64,000 nt of DNA, from NCBI GenBank assembly GCA_009617715.1, contig VTFK01000021.1, positions 372,001-436,000 of the forward strand. The letters run 5' to 3'. How positions within the stretch are numbered: the stretch's first letter is position 1; the number at the start of each line of letters is the position of its first letter. Of the stretch, positions 1 through 10,889 are shown in pieces. Origin of the DNA: Plectrocnemia conspersa (lineage: Eukaryota; Arthropoda; Insecta; Trichoptera; Polycentropodidae). Both the position numbers and the translations under genes were made by a program. Under the pieces are notes generated by a model. That model was not told the DNA's origin. It saw nothing but the letters and a program-made list of their open reading frames with translations, and searched no databases.

Positions 1-210
1 GGGTCTCCAAAATATATCCCCTCTACCCTTCCTCTTAGCAGGCCTGGCCTATTTCCAATTAATAACGCAATTGTTTGGTCACTCTCTTCCATTGTGTGAA
101 CTAATGTGCGTGGCGTGCTTTCATATGCTCGAAATGGTCGTTAGAATGACCTTAAAATTGTAACTAATCATGCAGGCCGTTAAAACCTTTATAAAATTAT
201 ATTAAGCTAT
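1..210 (+). repeat. Fragment of long-arm inverted-repeat element
   Basis: This stretch shares 'gcaattgtttggtcac' and a downstream 'atgcaggccgttaaaa'-like segment with 2930-3060 and with the arms of the inverted-repeat element at 10.89-12.58 kb. It is cut by the window edge. I see no coding capacity. Family membership is inferred from several matching blocks in the same order. Confidence 0.5.
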
Positions 211-544
211 TATATATTATAACTTTATTATAATTTTAATTTTAACACGTTAATTTAAAACATTTGCTAAATGCATTTTCAAGTACTTTGAAATTATTTA
301 GAAATTTAACTCTCGCGTGCTTCTTAAATATAACAATGAAAATATAATTTATTCGATTACACAAACCAAGCGATAAAGGACTCAATCCTATGTAGCGTGA
401 TATTGCTTTTAATGTTATTTTCCAAAATTCTAAAGGAAATAAACCACTCTCCAGTTATAAGCTAACGAAGCGTATTTTTCTTGAGTGAAAATCGCTTATT
501 CAATTCATATTTACGACATTAATACAACAAAGATTATACGAAAT
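211..544. other. AT-rich, nothing recognised
   Basis: Low-complexity AT-rich sequence with stops in all frames and no repeat or RNA signature that I can identify. Confidence 0.6.
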
Positions 545-690
545 GTACTTTTTTATTTGGTCACGAGCCGCCGCTGACTAGCTACTGCCGCGCAGCGAGA
601 TTTTTTCACGCGAGGTGCGATTTATTTATTGCGGTAATCCTCGCGCGATCGCGTCGGCACGGTGATATATTATAGCAAATTTAGAGTCGT
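545..690. promoter_or_regulatory. GC-richer island, possible enhancer-like element
   Basis: An abrupt GC- and CpG-containing block stands out from AT-rich flanks and has no open frame of note. It contains an Otx/Bicoid-type TAATCC at 635-640 and an adjacent TTTATTTATT that would suit Hox, Cdx or forkhead factors. Assigning it as regulatory is inference from composition and motifs only. Confidence 0.25.
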
Positions 691-939
691 ATATATTTTT
701 TATTGCGAGACAGTGAGAAATGTGTAATGTGAAAAGAAGTGCTAAGTTGGAATATATGTTACATTAGTGGATTTATTAATATGATTAGATGTATGTAACT
801 AATACTTAGCTACTTGAAAATGTATGTGGATTAAAGATTTAATACATTTTAAATAAAAAGACATAAGGTTTAAATTGCTTAAAAATATAAAAAAAATCGA
901 TTCGAAATTTACTTCTGACGAGAACATCCATCAGTTATT

Positions 940-1080
940 CACGACTTGAGAAACACGAGAGTTTGCCTGAAATATAAATTAAGCTACCCTTGACTATCGG
1001 CGGAGAGATGATCGATAAAGCAGCCGCTTCCCTCTTCACATGAACTTTGAAATCCCTCGCAGACAACTGATAATATACAA
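940..1080 (+). repeat. Dispersed repeat family Z, copy 1
   Basis: This is a GC-richer block ending in 'aaagcagccgcttccctctt'. Related blocks occur at 3.94, 4.11, 53.6 and 60.75 kb. The shared order is a 'cacgagag'-like start, a middle 'ctatcggcg'-like part, and a strongly conserved 'gcagccgcttccctcttcac' end. No coding frame spans it. The element class is unknown. Confidence 0.5.
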
Positions 1081-1289
1081 ACTTGTCAAACACAACGATG
1101 TATCATTATCGTTTAACCAATTTTTCCAAATAAGTCATAGATAAGGATATCATAAACTGAGTTTAAAAGTATTTCCTTGCAATTTTTTTAATAACGGATC
1201 ACTGCGGTTTGACTTACGAAAGAAGGAGAGGAACAAGAAGACGCATTCAAGTAACAAAAAGTCAATTTCGAGCAAACTTTTTATATCTC

Positions 1290-1420
1290 TTCCGCCAGCG
1301 AGTCGATTTATGAGCAGCGCGTGAGAGAAATGGCAATCCTTAGAAGGGAAAAGGGCACTCGAGCCAATGGCTGCCGCGAAAAGGGTCCACCGTAATAATA
1401 CTAATAATGCGTCTGCAAAT
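1290..1420. promoter_or_regulatory. GC-richer island, possible regulatory element
   Basis: Local rise in GC with a TTTATGA Hox-type site near 1307 and runs such as 'gccaatggctgccgcg'. No coding frame or repeat match was found. A regulatory role is a weak inference. Confidence 0.18.
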
Positions 1421-2639
1421 AAAAAAAATAATGAAATGTGTTTGACGAAAGGATTACGGGGAGAACTTTTTGTTGAGCGCGTCTGTCAAGAGTTAAGAAG
1501 AAAAAAATGGGGATAGTGGAAAAAATTAAAGGAAATATTCGGTATTTTTAAGACAATAATATGAAAAAAGTTCTGTGTTACTTGAGATTTTTTTGTACAA
1601 ATTTCTAATTGACTTTATTAATCAAAATAAGCAACATTAGTTTTTTGTATCTAGTTGTGTGAAATTCAGAAGTTTTGGGGTTTAATTAATCTAGTAAATA
1701 TTTTAATCTCTGCAATTAAAAATATTTGAGTCCTGCAGTTAAAAAATTGCCGGAGATGGAGTATTAAATTTTTGTACACTTTATTAAAAAATAAGAAAAT
1801 TTGTAATGTCTTTGAAAAAATATGCAGGTAAAAGGAATGATAAAATAAATTTATTTATTGCTTAAACATAAGCTTAAAATCGTTATCATGCATATTATAC
1901 TGTCAGGACAATTAGAGCATAATTAAAATATTTCATATTGATATTTAATACAAATCTGATTTCTATGTAGATTTATGATGCGTTATTTAACAAGGTGCTT
2001 CTGATTATAAAGCAAGATATTTGTAAAAAGTTATAATTTTAAAATAACAATAGCAAACTTTTTAACCCAGTTCTCGATAATGTTTGCCATTTAGAATCCT
2101 CCTACGGGTTCTACAAAGTTTTTCTTGAGCTCACAACATATAATATATGTAACGGTTATGGCACTTAAAATTTATATTTTCAAGAAAAATGCACTTTGGT
2201 ATTCCAAAATGGCATTTATGAGCCCGTAATGTAATAACGTACACAAAGTTTTATATTGTATTCAACACCTTAAAGTGGCACAAAAATAAAAATGCGCTTA
2301 TGAGGCTATAAAAGTATACTTATATTTTATTCGTAAGGATCTTTAAAAATATGTATTTACTTAAGAAATTTAAGGCTTGTTTTAAAATAAAGCACCCCTC
2401 GCTGAAATTTGATAAGCTTGAACGTTCTTTTTTTATATAAATTATACTTTTTAATTCTATATAAGGCTTTAAGAAAATAATACAGGGGTTGAATTTGCCT
2501 TGCATATTATTCATCATTAAAAAATGTTTAGCCAGTTCATATATAATCCATAAAATTACTGTTTTAAAAAAAAATATGAAAGCATAGTATACATATTCAT
2601 AATGAGTTTTTTCATTTTTACTTGACTATGTTTTTTAGC
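1421..2639. other. AT-rich, no gene recognised
   Basis: A-rich and T-rich tracts with only short chance frames, including a 65-codon lysine/leucine/phenylalanine-rich frame at 2320-2517 (minus). That frame has no recognisable domain. Confidence 0.6.
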
Positions 2640-3070
2640 AATGCGGTCATTTGAGCTTATAGATCTTTTTCGATCTGCTAATGGCAATGTAGTCTCTTAG
2701 ATTGATACTTAGATATTTGCGAGCCAATTTTATAGATTTTTGAACACACCCATGAAATCTGAGAGAGAAATGATAGCAAAGATAAACGGTCCAGATGGTC
2801 ACTCTGGTGATTGCTCACCAAAGGGTAGAAAAACCATAGTACTATGCACATAAAACATATTCTCTAACCCCCATTCTTTACAAACAAAAAGTATTTTTTT
2901 CAGCGATGCTTATAAAAGATTTAAATTATTAATTGTTTGGTCACGAGATCTATTTTCCAAGCGACATAACTTTCGCGACTTTTGATCACTTTTTTCGTTA
3001 GTACGAAATCTAAAATATTATAAGAAATTGTGCAGGTGTTTAAAATCCCTTATATTGTATATAATAAATT
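2640..3070 (+). repeat. Long-arm inverted-repeat element, single arm copy
   Basis: This is one arm of the element seen complete at 10.89-12.58 kb. In order it has 'atgcggtc' with 'agcttat', a 'tttttgaacacac' block, 'aaagataaacggtccag', 'aattgtttggtcacgag' and 'gaaattgtgcaggtgtttaa'. Each has a counterpart in the left arm there, or in the reverse complement of the right arm. It has no coding capacity and is diverged, so it is probably old. Confidence 0.55.
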
Positions 3071-3299
3071 ATATTATGGTATTTTCACAAGAAAATTCTG
3101 GGCTTTGATTGTGTAAATATATTACATAAATATGTTTTTTCACAAAGATGATCTTAAATAGAATGTAAAAAATTTTTATCGTTTTAATTTCGGAATAATT
3201 GTTTTTTTTTATAAATTATCCTTCAATAAATTACAATTTTCATTATTTATTAATTACAATAAAATATATTCCTAATTTTATTCTATTTTAGATTAAAAA

Positions 3300-3600
3300 A
3301 ATGTTTTTTTTTTTAATTTACGAGGTTACGAGTTCGAGCCCGGCAGCGACTCTCAAATTTTTATTCTTAAAAATGCGCTTTTATTAAAAAATAGTGACAT
3401 CTTTTAATTATTAATTATATGCCATATAATAATTTATAATTGATAATATAAATGTTACCGAATTTCAGTCTGGAGGTTAATACTTACTTTGTAGGCATGA
3501 ATTATGTCTGATTGACTTACTCAGTTAGTACAGATTTGCCCGCTGTAACGAATTGGGCTTACGCCTGTCAGGTTACAATGGAAGATTTAATAAAAATATA
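3300..3600 (+). mobile_element. tRNA-derived SINE with LINE-type 3' hairpin
   Basis: A tRNA-like B-box (GAGTTCGAGCCC, 3330-3341) lies near the start. An AT-rich body follows. The copy ends in a hairpin at 3543-3580 with stem TGTAAC/GTTACA and a loop reading 'gaattgggcttacgcctgtc'. An A-rich tail follows. The same hairpin ends the copies at 18.9, 37.5 and 46.8 kb, and its loop matches the hairpin of the LINE at 28.1 kb. The architecture is that of a SINE mobilised by a partner LINE. The 5' end is not sharply defined. Confidence 0.55.
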
Positions 3601-3930
3601 TAAATTCAAGATTTTACAATATTCTCAATGTAATATTGATATTTTAAACTAAAATCCTAGCTTAACTGAAACTACTAATTTTAAAAACGCATTGACCGCG
3701 AGAAAATTATTTGTCACAAATACGCGTTAAAAGCTCGTTATTAGCATCTTTAAATGTGTCAATAACGGTCGTGTTGTATTTTAACAAACACAAACAAATC
3801 TATTGCATTGACAAATACAGCTTGTAGAATTGAATATAAAAATATGAGATTGTTAAATATGTACCTGTTTAAAATATAACGCCCTAAATGCTTATAAGTG
3901 TATACAAAGTGCTTTTGTCGGCACTTACAC
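3601..3930. other. AT-rich, nothing recognised
   Basis: No open frame, repeat match or RNA-like structure found beyond simple AT-rich sequence. Confidence 0.5.
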
Positions 3931-3934
3931 CTGA

Positions 3935-4090
3935 TATCTCAGATGTGGGACGCATCTGAACTCGCACCAAAAGGAGCTATGCCAACCATCAATCGAGACT
4001 TTAAAGAGCAATAAAGCAGCTGCTTTTCTCTTTACGTCGAGAGTGGTCTTAACACAATCTTAAAGATCCAAAATCTGATAAAACGGTCGG
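3935..4090 (+). repeat. Dispersed repeat family Z, copy 2
   Basis: Contains 'aaagcagctgcttttctctt' preceded by 'caaccatcaatcgagac', matching the order in copies 1 and 3. It lies about 20 bp upstream of copy 3, so the two may form a degenerate tandem pair. Confidence 0.5.
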
Positions 4091-4109
4091 ATTATTTAGA
4101 AGCAGACAA

Positions 4110-4230
4110 GGTTTGATTGACACAAGAGAGTTAATCTGAACACGCACTAAATGCAGCAACGTCAACTATCGACCGCAACTACAGCCGCTTCTCCCTTCAC
4201 GTTAACCCCAAATCCGATGTTTAGCCTGAT
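4110..4230 (+). repeat. Dispersed repeat family Z, copy 3
   Basis: Starts 'acacaagagagttaatctga', which matches the reverse complement of the copy at 53.57-53.69 kb. It continues with 'caactatcgaccgcaac' and ends with 'acagccgcttctcccttcac'. No coding frame spans it. Confidence 0.5.
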
Positions 4231-4559
4231 TTTTGGAGGGTACTATATTTAACAGGATTTTAAACTGTTGCAAAATAATATTTAATAACTAAATAACTTT
4301 AACTTAAAATATTAATATAAAAACAGATATGCTGACATCTAGATAAAAAACATATATATTTGTTTAAGTGTGTATATATAATATTATGATTTATTGTAGT
4401 ATTAAAATATTTTTTCATGAGGCCTACCAAAATATTAAATTAAATATAATGCCTAGTCAGAAACCTTGCGTAAAAAAATAAAATATTAGTCGCGTGCATT
4501 CAAGCTTAAAATTGTTCTTAAACGCATACTGTCAATACTCTTTATGCTTTAAAAAAATA

Positions 4560-5200
4560 AATTGTTACACTAAAGTGTTCAACCGGTCTTTTGCATAACC
4601 GCTTCGATACTTTCGTTACTGGTGACGCAATCCAATCGCCAGAGCAAAGATTATCTCCTTTCTCAAAGAGTGTATCGATCCAGAGAGATTCCTGCGCCAC
4701 CCTTAATTTTGCTTTACACCACATATATGTCGACTTGTGTTGAAATTAGGAGTTAACAAGCTGAAGCGGCGCTAGTATAGATATGGCTGACGAGGGTCCG
4801 CACCCTTTTTCAAATTCCAAAAATAAAACAAAATCTCGGCGAGATAATCTGAGGGCGAAAATTGTGACGTAGTAAGGGTAGCAGAAAAATAGCACCCTTT
4901 GATTTATTTTTTAGTTAAAACTTTTTAAGCATATTTTTAACACCCACGCCGGTGTGCAAATTTCGCTTATCAACCAATGAACCGTGACGGAACAGGCAGA
5001 TGCTTTGTGAAATGGTTTTCCGGCTGATCGATTACTCCCTTTCCGGAAGGGTGGTTGCCTATACCAGGAAGGAAGTATTCGTGGTTTAGTTTTGAAACAA
5101 GTGCAATTAATCAAAGCGACACGAGGTAAGTGCACACCGAAGACATACGGAACGAGGTGGTGGGTGACCTGGTGAGAAAATATTCTAGTTCCGGAGACAC
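4560..5200. promoter_or_regulatory. GC-richer block, possible regulatory or untranslated sequence
   Basis: About 640 bp of more balanced composition with CpGs, unlike the AT-rich flanks. It includes a homeodomain-type 'gcaattaatcaaag' near 5103 and a textbook donor-like GAG/GTAAGT with GT at 5126 (plus). No long open frame supports a coding exon; the 60- and 74-codon minus-strand frames here have no recognisable domain. An enhancer, an untranslated exon or an old unidentified repeat are all possible. Confidence 0.22.
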
Positions 5201-5204
5201 CTGA

Positions 5205-5589
5205 GTTTTAAAAACTGAAAATCAATATCTGACCTCACATATGTACTCGAGAAGTGCTTCTTTACAAACATTTTTTATACATATATAGAGCAGTGTATTA
5301 AAAATATGTGCTGCAAAATATGTTTTAATTCAGTTGCATTATAATTTTGATATAAAATCAAAGACAAGTATATAACATAAGATCAATCAGAGAATAATGC
5401 GTTATAAAACATGATTTTAAATATATATTCAGAAGATTTTAAAGACCAAGTAAGTACTTAAAAGTTCCTCTTTAAAATCCGATGTAGAATCATAACTACA
5501 ATGCTACATAAAAACAATATTTCCAATAATGAAATTATGAAATAAAAATACGGTAAGGGATGTTAAAATAATTATAATTTAAATTATCG
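5205..5589. other. AT-rich, nothing recognised
   Basis: No coding frame or repeat match seen. Confidence 0.5.
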
Positions 5590-6190
5590 TTTATTTAGGT
5601 ATCTTTTAAAACCGGTAATAAAAAAAATTTAATGTTTCACTAAATCATTAATTTGGCTTTAGAAATAAATGCCCAAATATATCAATGAAGACTTTGAAAA
5701 TAAAAAATATTGCTCAACCATATTCTTTTAATACAATACTACTTCACAAAATTGACAGTTTTTTTCCAATCTTATTTGAAAGATAAGCACTTACAAATTA
5801 AGATCAGAGACGTAATCATAAAACTGTTCCAAATATCATCGGGCGTGCTTCAGTGCAGCGTTTTTGGACCGATACTGTATTTGTTATACACGATAGATCT
5901 TCCTCAGACGAACTCGCCAAAAATTACCACATTTGTCTAGGACATATAATGGCGTCTGATACTGACCCAAAAATAGCATCGAAGAGACTGTAAGATCATC
6001 TCTCAAAAATCAAAGCTTGGCTCTCTTAATGGCAAATAAGAGATAATGAAAATAAATCAATCTATGTTACATTTATGCTGAATACTTTAACGAAAAATAG
6101 ATACAATGAAACTTTGCTAAATTTCTTTGAATTCATCTCGACAGAAGATAACCTGGAAAATTCATATTTAAAACAAAATTAAGCACCTGG
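5590..6190 (+). mobile_element. Jockey-type LINE fossil, reverse transcriptase fragment
   Basis: The plus strand carries a decayed reverse transcriptase of a jockey-type non-LTR retrotransposon. An N-terminal trace around 5590-5700 resembles the 'PVI..' and 'FGFR' region. From about 5760 a readable frame contains 'SGVLQCSVFGPILYLLYTID', the degenerate form of the family's GVPQGSVLGP..YLLYT motif, and it stops at 5938. Further traces ('DHLSKIKAWLS', 'NENKSIYVTF') follow in shifted frames. The YADD-box region is disrupted by stops. The copy is 5'- and 3'-incomplete and certainly inactive. The closest relative in this window is the fossil at 48.25 kb. Confidence 0.75.
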
Positions 6191-6499
6191 ACCTTCAACC
6201 TTTTATAAATAAATAAATAAAGCACGTTTTGTATTTTTTATAAATTTAAAAACGCTTAGCAAATCCCAATTACTTTTAAAAGCATGACTCTACATTTTAT
6301 TTTATTTTAATATTTAATTTAATTTATATTTTTTGTGAATACTTAAATTTAAATTCAATATAGTTTTTATTATCATTATTATTCTGAGAAAAGAATTTCA
6401 TAGAAATTTTTCCTCTGACATATATTCCGTCGGTTATTTTCAGAGCGTATCTACTCTTCATAACATGTTCAGTTTACAGACTCACTTGAAATCTTATTT

Positions 6500-6800
6500 G
6501 TTGCAATCTTGACCACAACGCGAATATCATTACATATACCTATTTTCTTGGACATTGCTTTGCATGGTTGGTCCATAAAGAACGACGACGAGACGGTTTC
6601 GAGAGCTTTGCATTATCTTGCGTCGTTGCGAGTGCCTACACTGGCTTGCCTTGTCCCATGGAGCCTCTCGTTGCTATTTTTAGCACCGAGATGCACTCAG
6701 TGCATTGACTTAAAAGCCAGCAAGCCTAAAAGCCTTAGAATTGAAACTTTGTCCGCAAACCTCCATTAGCAGAGACGACTTAAAGGCACAATCAAAGTTA
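6500..6800. promoter_or_regulatory. GC-richer island with 86-codon frame
   Basis: Local GC rise with CpGs and an 86-codon plus-strand frame (6509-6769) that has no recognisable domain and no supporting splice sites. I treat the frame as chance and the block as a possible regulatory island or unidentified old repeat. Confidence 0.18.
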
Positions 6801-8615
6801 GAAACCTCGGAGTGAGAGAGTGTTTCTGTAGTGTAGTAGTGAAATGCCAGAACGGTTTTGTTAAGAACGAATCAAATTATCGAGGTACCATTCAATGCTA
6901 TCAAAGCAGCGAAACAATAGTATAAAAAGATATATACAGATGGATTCATAAGTAAATTTATCAATAATATATTGTTTTTAATGTTACAAAAGTATACAAA
7001 AAATATATATACACTTTTACTACGATTTATAAAAATATTTTTTTTTTACTATAGTGGTTAATGTCTAAAAATTCAAAACTCATATAGTCTTTCTTAAAAA
7101 ACAAATATTTTTTTAAAAACTCACAAGGGAATTAACTAATAAATTTCAAGATTTTATTTAAAATAAAATTTTATTGTGTAATAATAAATATTTTATTATC
7201 ATAAAATAACGGACCACTATTTGTATTTCATATGCGGTCTCCTAGATAGAGTTTAAATTTAGCCCAAAAGGTAAATGCCTTAGAGGCAAATGAACTATAG
7301 TAAAAGGACGATACAGCGATATTAATAAAATAAACCGGATATTTATTTTGAAAACTCTCATACTATACTAAAAATCAGGATTAAAAAGAAATATACATAT
7401 ATGGATATATTAAAGTCAATACAGATAACTGGTTATTAATCGCGGAAGCTTACTTACTGCCATAATATCTCTATAGTTGAGAAATGCGGATCACATTTAC
7501 ATTTAGAAATAAACTAGACAAGAATTTTCAAGGTGGTATGGTATAAAAATATGCCATTGCAATAAAAAATATTGCTTCTGCTGAATGTAAATCAATAAAA
7601 AAACAAGTCTAATGTTGTTTACATCTTATTTATATCACTGCTTACAAAGTTTACTATGTATACATTGTCGTAACAATAAAAATAATAAGGAGTAAATAAA
7701 TGGTCTGTTTATGTCTGGTTTTTATGTATAATATTTTATATACTTGAATTGTGAGATACTTGTTTAAAAAAACAAAGAAGAATACATACATATATGTTAT
7801 GGTGCTTCATCAGTAAAATTCACATTATCAAAGAATAATTTGTTGTATTTTCTAGAAACAGCACATTTATAAATGATTTTGTTGTTGAAAATCTCAGACC
7901 TTTATAAACACATTTTGATGATATCATAATTATACTATTTTTATTTTATAAGAATAAATCAAACTAAAATATTTTATTAGCGAATTTTAATGTATACATA
8001 AAAAAAATATATTATTTATATTAGTAATAAATAATAATTAATAAACTATTTTCACGTATAAATGTACATATATGTATATGTACTATTTCGTATTTAAAGA
8101 TTAGCCACTAATATAGTTGTTAAGATCAAGTCGTATGTATGACTTTTCAGATCAAGAAACGGCTAACGAGCGCGCGGTCAGAATCGGTGCTATTTTTTTC
8201 GACCGCCTTATAAATGCCTTTGATTTTAATTTTGCTGACTTAGGAAATCGATGTGGTGAATACTACATAATTATGTATGTGAATCAAAATATATCAATAC
8301 TTAATCTTACTTCTAAACTAAAACTATCATTTGATTTTATGTTAAAAAAAATCTATAAAACCTAAAATTCATGTATCATCTAAAGTTTATTTATGCTGAA
8401 ATTTCTCATTATTTAATATATTTTTTTATTACATATATCAGGGTTTTCAATAAAATAAAATTATAAATTGAATAATTAATAAAATATTTTTTTAGCATTA
8501 TGTGACTGCTTTACTGATTTTGTGTTATTTATGATTTAAATCAACTCAAAGCAAAATTTTTATTCGCTAATATTTTATAAAATTTAAAAATCAACATATT
8601 GTTCAGCCTCTAAAT
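6801..8615. other. AT-rich, no gene recognised
   Basis: Long AT-rich stretch. An 82-codon plus frame at 8117-8365 starts in a slightly GC-richer patch around 8150-8210 but has no recognisable domain and ends in low-complexity sequence. Confidence 0.55.
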
Positions 8616-8835
8616 CAGGGGTGGCCAGCCCAAATGACCTTGCGGGTTACTTTGGAAATGCATCATAACTCCACGGGTCACATTTAAAATCATATATCCC
8701 TATATTAAATTAAAATATTTTTTTTGTAGTGAAAAATTGTCTATATTATACTGGCCATTAAAAAATAAATATATTTTGTAAAAGTTTGATGAATCTCGCG
8801 GGCCGGAAAAATGTTCATCGGGTTGGCCACCCCTG
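8616..8835. mobile_element. hAT-type MITE with intact target-site duplication
   Basis: A 220-bp non-autonomous element begins CAGGGGTGGCCAGCCC and ends GGGTTGGCCACCCCTG. The termini are inverted repeats matching at 15 of 16 positions. It is flanked on both sides by the 8-bp direct repeat CTCTAAAT (8608-8615 and 8836-8843). An 8-bp duplication and CAGGGGTGGCC-type ends are typical of hAT elements. It has no coding capacity, so it must have been mobilised by a transposase encoded elsewhere. The intact duplication implies a fairly recent insertion. Confidence 0.92.
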
Positions 8836-8843
8836 CTCTAAAT

Positions 8844-9420
8844 AGTTCAAATGCACAGTTTTGCTTCAGCAGCATTATAATACTACCAACCTAGAGGGTT
8901 AGTTTGTTATGCGATAATTTACTTGTTTTGAGAATTTTTTTAATAAGGTTGAAGAAAGTGATAAAGGGCAAAAACTGATATATGTTTTTAGTTGAATCAA
9001 AACTATATTTAATAATTTGAAAGCTTGCAAAAAATTAAATGTTTGTTTTAAAAAATAATAATAACTTAAAACAATAAAATCAAAACGCTTGATAAAAGGG
9101 TGCCGCACGAATTGAATAAAAACTAATTAAATCACCGTTCCAAAGTTTTTTTTTATGCAACAGTAACGATTTATTTATTGATCGTATTCTTATGTTAAAT
9201 GAAAAGTCTAATATTTACGAAAACAGAAAGTGATCTGCACTATATGTCAAAGCTGAAGCTTAAAAGCATTTAAAAAAACTAAAATAACACTAAAATTATA
9301 GTGAATGTTTTTTATTTGCGCTTGGTGAAATGTACTACGATATTTTTAATTCTTAGCAATAATATTATAGCTTAGGGTATTTACAAATAAATCAACAAAA
9401 AATCCCAAGAACTGTGACAA
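8844..9420. other. AT-rich, nothing recognised
   Basis: A 69-codon minus-strand frame at 8899-9108 is composed mainly of F, L, Y and K and has no recognisable domain. Confidence 0.5.
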
Positions 9421-9424
9421 AAAA

Positions 9425-9525
9425 TTACTATATGATCCAACAATCTTTTACGTTGATTTTGAAAAGGCTTTTGATAAAGTTTGTCATTCCTTAATTCAAA
9501 TAAAATTGATAGTTTCGGTCATGAA
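9425..9525 (+). mobile_element. LINE fossil, reverse transcriptase motif A
   Basis: A short plus-strand frame reads 'FYVDFEKAFDKVCH', the palm motif A of LINE reverse transcriptases, including the catalytic aspartate. Downstream sequence up to about 9700 may belong to the same fossil but I cannot align it. It is too short to assign to a clade. Confidence 0.6.
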
Positions 9526-9700
9526 ATGATTAAAAATTTTGAATTACACTCATCAGATCAACTTCAATATGTTTAAAATGGCTACATAATCGTCTAAATA
9601 CACTTTGAAATCTATTCCAAAATTTAAAAACTGGAAAAGTCCTAATTACAAATATTAAAGTAGCTCAAAACTTATTAAAATCAAATTCTTAGCAGTCCAG

Positions 9701-10189
9701 TAATTTAAATATATTCTAAAGTAACTATATTAAAAAACAGTTAGTTACCTTAGAAATTTTAAGAAAAACGTTTTTTATATTCATCAGTAATTAATTTGTG
9801 GGTTTTAAGCACTATAGTATTGTTTATAAAATAAACAATATGCTTAAAAAATATTTTTTAATAAATTGTAAATATGGTAACGGATGTATAGAACGAATGA
9901 GCAGTGGCTGTTAGGTCTTTTACATATATTTATAAAACAAATAAAATTAATTATACTCACAGCTATCTCAGCTTTCAGCGAATCTGCAAAAATAAAACAC
10001 AATATAAGCATTACATTAAAATATAGTATATACTGGTGTATACGTTATCTGGGAAAAGCTGTTAAAAGGCAATTACGCCGAGCCTTTACATAAATTTTAT
10101 CTTAAATTTACAGCACGCGTTTCGCGATAATAAAACATGAATTTAATAACGAATATTATAATACACATCTATACGGATAAAAAGTTCCT
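9701..10189. other. AT-rich, nothing recognised
   Basis: Only chance frames, including 69 codons at 9884-10093 (plus) with no domain. Confidence 0.45.
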
Positions 10190-10460
10190 AGGAGGGTGTG
10201 AGCGCGGTCAAAGGGAGTTCATGAAAGGGAAAGTTTTGGCCGGAAGCCGAAGCCCTTTGGCTGTTCATTTATTATGGCATTGATTAAATTTCTATGTAAC
10301 AAACGGACCAAACAGCCAATCCAACGACAAAAAGACTTAGCTACTGAGTGTTTCTGTAGGGAAAGTGTTTCAATGATAGTTGGTAGGCGACCTTAATTTC
10401 TTGTATGGAGAGATGAATGAATGGAGCAACTACTATAATGGCGACTTGACACATTTGCTA
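10190..10460. promoter_or_regulatory. Candidate conserved non-coding / enhancer-like block
   Basis: A compact GC-richer block with clustered factor-type sites. It has GGTCAAAGG, a nuclear-receptor half-site form, near 10206, CATTTATTATGG at about 10266, and TGATTAAAT, an Exd/Hox-like site, at 10281-10289. It has no long frame and matches no repeat in the window. The regulatory reading is inferred from composition and motif density. Confidence 0.3.
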
Positions 10461-10889
10461 ACATGTGCTTTGATGCAACAATGAACTGTATTTATTGATA
10501 TATACGTATAGTCATTGATAGGATGTAGTAAAATAGTTTATAATCTACAGTCTAAAAGTAATAATATATATTTGCCAAAACAAGATTTAATACGACAGTT
10601 TTCTAGTGGTTTTATAAAAATAGGGTGAACATATTTTTTTTTATATATAATGTTATGAACCTAAGAGTCTAAATAAAACATAGTTAATTAGAATTATTTA
10701 TAAAAAAATACTTTTTGCTCGACTTATTTGAATGTTTGTATTAGACAGCTATTGAAACGTTGACGTTGGATACTTGAAGACTTTTTAAAGCCGGAAGGGT
10801 TGCATCCAAATAGACGACATAAAAGTATATAACAGTTTTGTATAAACATATTTATGTATATTATCACATAGGGAGTGTAGATCGTGTAG

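Noticed and set aside
5121..5132. Perfect donor-like GAG/GTAAGT on the plus strand
   Set aside because: No open frame and no convincing acceptor define an exon upstream. An untranslated exon is possible but unsupported.
6509..6769. 86-codon plus frame in a GC-richer patch
   Set aside because: No recognisable domain, no splice support and composition explained by local GC content.
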